Below the pieces are notes generated by a model. It did no database searches and was not told where the DNA came from. It saw only the letters and a list, made by a program, of their open reading frames with translations. A stretch of DNA of 34,485 nucleotides from Bacteriovoracaceae bacterium (lineage in GTDB: Bacteria; Bdellovibrionota; Bacteriovoracia; Bacteriovoracales; Bacteriovoracaceae), in the NCBI GenBank assembly GCA_023137315.1, contig JAGLPP010000117.1, positions 1 to 34,485 of the forward strand. Reading direction: 5' to 3'. Within the stretch, counting starts at the first letter, position 1; every line of letters begins with the position of its first letter. This document shows positions 33,614 through 34,485 of the stretch, one piece after another. The position numbers and the translations under genes were made by a program.

Positions 33614-34021
33614 ATGAAAAAATCATCACTTATCCTTGCATTGCTGGTAGTAACATCATCCACATTTGCAAACTCAGAACTTCTTTTTAGCTGTAAAAAT
33701 GCAGACGATGATACTGCTGAACACATTGAAATTCGAAAGATGGAAAATGGAAAAATAAATGTTTATGATGAAAGCGCTCCTGATTTTCTGTATAAGTTTT
33801 CAACAAGATGGCATTTGATGGAAAAAAATATTAAAAGAAATAATGAAAAAACCTTCAAGGCCAGATTATCCGAGGGTCTTGTTCAAAAAACAATCAACAA
33901 AATAACAATCAACAAGGAAACCGGAAACGGTGAAATTTATTTTTTCAACAGGGAATTTTCCGATACGGTTTATCCCCTGGACAGAAGTGAAAAAACCATA
34001 AGACTAACTGATTGTCAGTAA
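33614..34021 (+). CDS. Small secreted protein of unknown function
   Basis: This 135-residue protein has a clear signal peptide (residues 1-19, cleavage after TFA). The mature part contains two Cys residues, Cys27 and Cys134, which could form a disulfide, and looks beta-rich and basic. I do not recognise the family. A CGGAG ribosome binding site lies 7 bases before the ATG. The 101-base gap upstream probably holds its own promoter (TTGAGA near 33564), which I could not define confidently. Confidence 0.8.
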   Translation: MKKSSLILALLVVTSSTFANSELLFSCKNADDDTAEHIEIRKMENGKINVYDESAPDFLYKFSTRWHLMEKNIKRNNEKTFKARLSEGLVQKTINKITINKETGNGEIYFFNREFSDTVYPLDRSEKTIRLTDCQ

Positions 34022-34034
34022 TAAAAGAGAAGGA

Positions 34035-34060
34035 TTGGGAGTGCCTAAAAACGCTCCCAA
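34035..34060. terminator. Hairpin between convergent genes, possible bidirectional terminator
   Basis: TTGGGAGTG (34035-34043) pairs with CGCTCCCAA (34052-34060) around an 8-base loop, with one G-U pair. It covers the stop codon of the SsnA-like gene. Neither side has a strong T-run: the minus side reads into a mixed C/T tract, the plus side into CCTTTC. Termination is therefore uncertain. Confidence 0.45.
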
Positions 34061-34485
34061 AGCCTTTCTGACAGCTCTCTTGCCTTTGCCATTATTCGAG
34101 ACTCATCCAAATAAAGCAGCTTTCTTTTTTCCATCAGAATCTTTCCATTAACTATTGTTGTGTCAACAATCCCCTGGCATAGACCAAAAACCAAATGTCC
34201 CAAAAAATTTTCCGAATTAAGTGGAGTCGGAGAATGATATTCCATCAGAATAATATCCGCTTTGTTTCCTTCCTTTATTTCGCCAAGACCATCCCAATAT
34301 CTATTGGCGATAGTGGCATTGTTTTTTACAAGTGCCTTGGTACATTCCATAAAACCGGCACCAGGATCTTTTTGCGAAAGCTTTTGAATCCAGACTCCCG
34401 ATCGAAGTTCTTCCAGCATATTGACAGTCATGGCATCTGTGCCAAGTCCAACAAGAATCCCGTTATCCATCATTCTTTTAATGTC
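34045..34485 (-). CDS. ssnA: SsnA-like amidohydrolase, 5' part outside the window
   Basis: Only the last 146 residues are present; the frame is open through the window edge (DIKRMMDNG precedes the internal Met at 34473). GILVGLGTDAMT carries the metal-binding Asp of the amidohydrolase superfamily. The following LGEIKEGNKADIILMEY and IVDTTIVNGKILME segments are the C-terminal small beta domain of the chlorohydrolase/SsnA group. E. coli ssnA lies in a purine-catabolism/selenium-related cluster. The substrate is unknown in the family. The gene converges on the small secreted protein gene. Confidence 0.82.
   Translation of the reverse strand, partial: DIKRMMDNGILVGLGTDAMTVNMLEELRSGVWIQKLSQKDPGAGFMECTKALVKNNATIANRYWDGLGEIKEGNKADIILMEYHSPTPLNSENFLGHLVFGLCQGIVDTTIVNGKILMEKRKLLYLDESRIMAKARELSERLWERF

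Noticed and set aside
1-34485. CRISPR arrays, tRNA/rRNA genes, insertion sequences, prophage
   Set aside because: No regularly spaced repeats, tRNA-like cloverleaf, transposase or phage gene was seen on reading both strands. A tRNAscan or repeat finder was not available.

Overview
The window reads as chromosomal DNA of a Gram-negative, AT-rich bacterium. It encodes outer-membrane beta-barrels, TolC/RND machinery, several lipobox lipoproteins and EttA. The best guess for the lineage is a Bdellovibrionota-like (Bacteriovorax-type) or other delta-like group: sphingolipids are known in Bacteriovorax stolpii, and the window holds a serine palmitoyltransferase-type locus. That placement is inference. 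I see no rRNA, tRNA, CRISPR array, phage gene or insertion sequence. Gene density is high, and no stretch longer than about 225 bases lacks a gene.

Region 1 (1-12072, minus strand) is one tightly packed ten-gene operon, read right to left: periplasmic adaptor, RND pump, TolC-like channel, LolA-like periplasmic lipid carrier, DUF1302-like outer-membrane barrel, UbiA prenyltransferase, acyl carrier protein, serine palmitoyltransferase-like enzyme, CerR-like reductase, and a radical SAM enzyme cut by the window edge. Most junctions overlap or are a few bases apart. It looks like a sphingoid/ceramide-type lipid biosynthesis module co-transcribed with a dedicated envelope export line, and it is the most interesting content here.

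Region 2 (12073-16902) holds two small lipoproteins on the plus strand. On the minus strand are a membrane-anchored alpha/beta hydrolase, adenosine deaminase and an M48 lipoprotein metalloprotease. Three genes here have a sigma-70-like -10 box 6-9 bases before the ATG and no ribosome binding site, which suggests leaderless mRNAs.

Region 3 (17014-24617) carries lysC coupled to ettA, a membrane protein faintly like GspF/TadC, a eukaryote-type GT3 glycogen synthase with a CPBP membrane protease behind it, and a membrane-anchored protein of unknown function.

Region 4 (24624-30489) carries an unusual secreted lytic-transglycosylase-like protein with SH3 domains, a secreted subtilisin with a clear terminator, and a znuABC-type metal uptake operon.

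Region 5 (30610-34485) carries a small helical protein, an RlmI-type rRNA methyltransferase, a dihydropyrimidinase/hydantoinase, a small secreted protein, and the 3' end of an SsnA-type amidohydrolase. The last amidohydrolases, with adenosine deaminase, hint at purine/pyrimidine salvage or catabolism.
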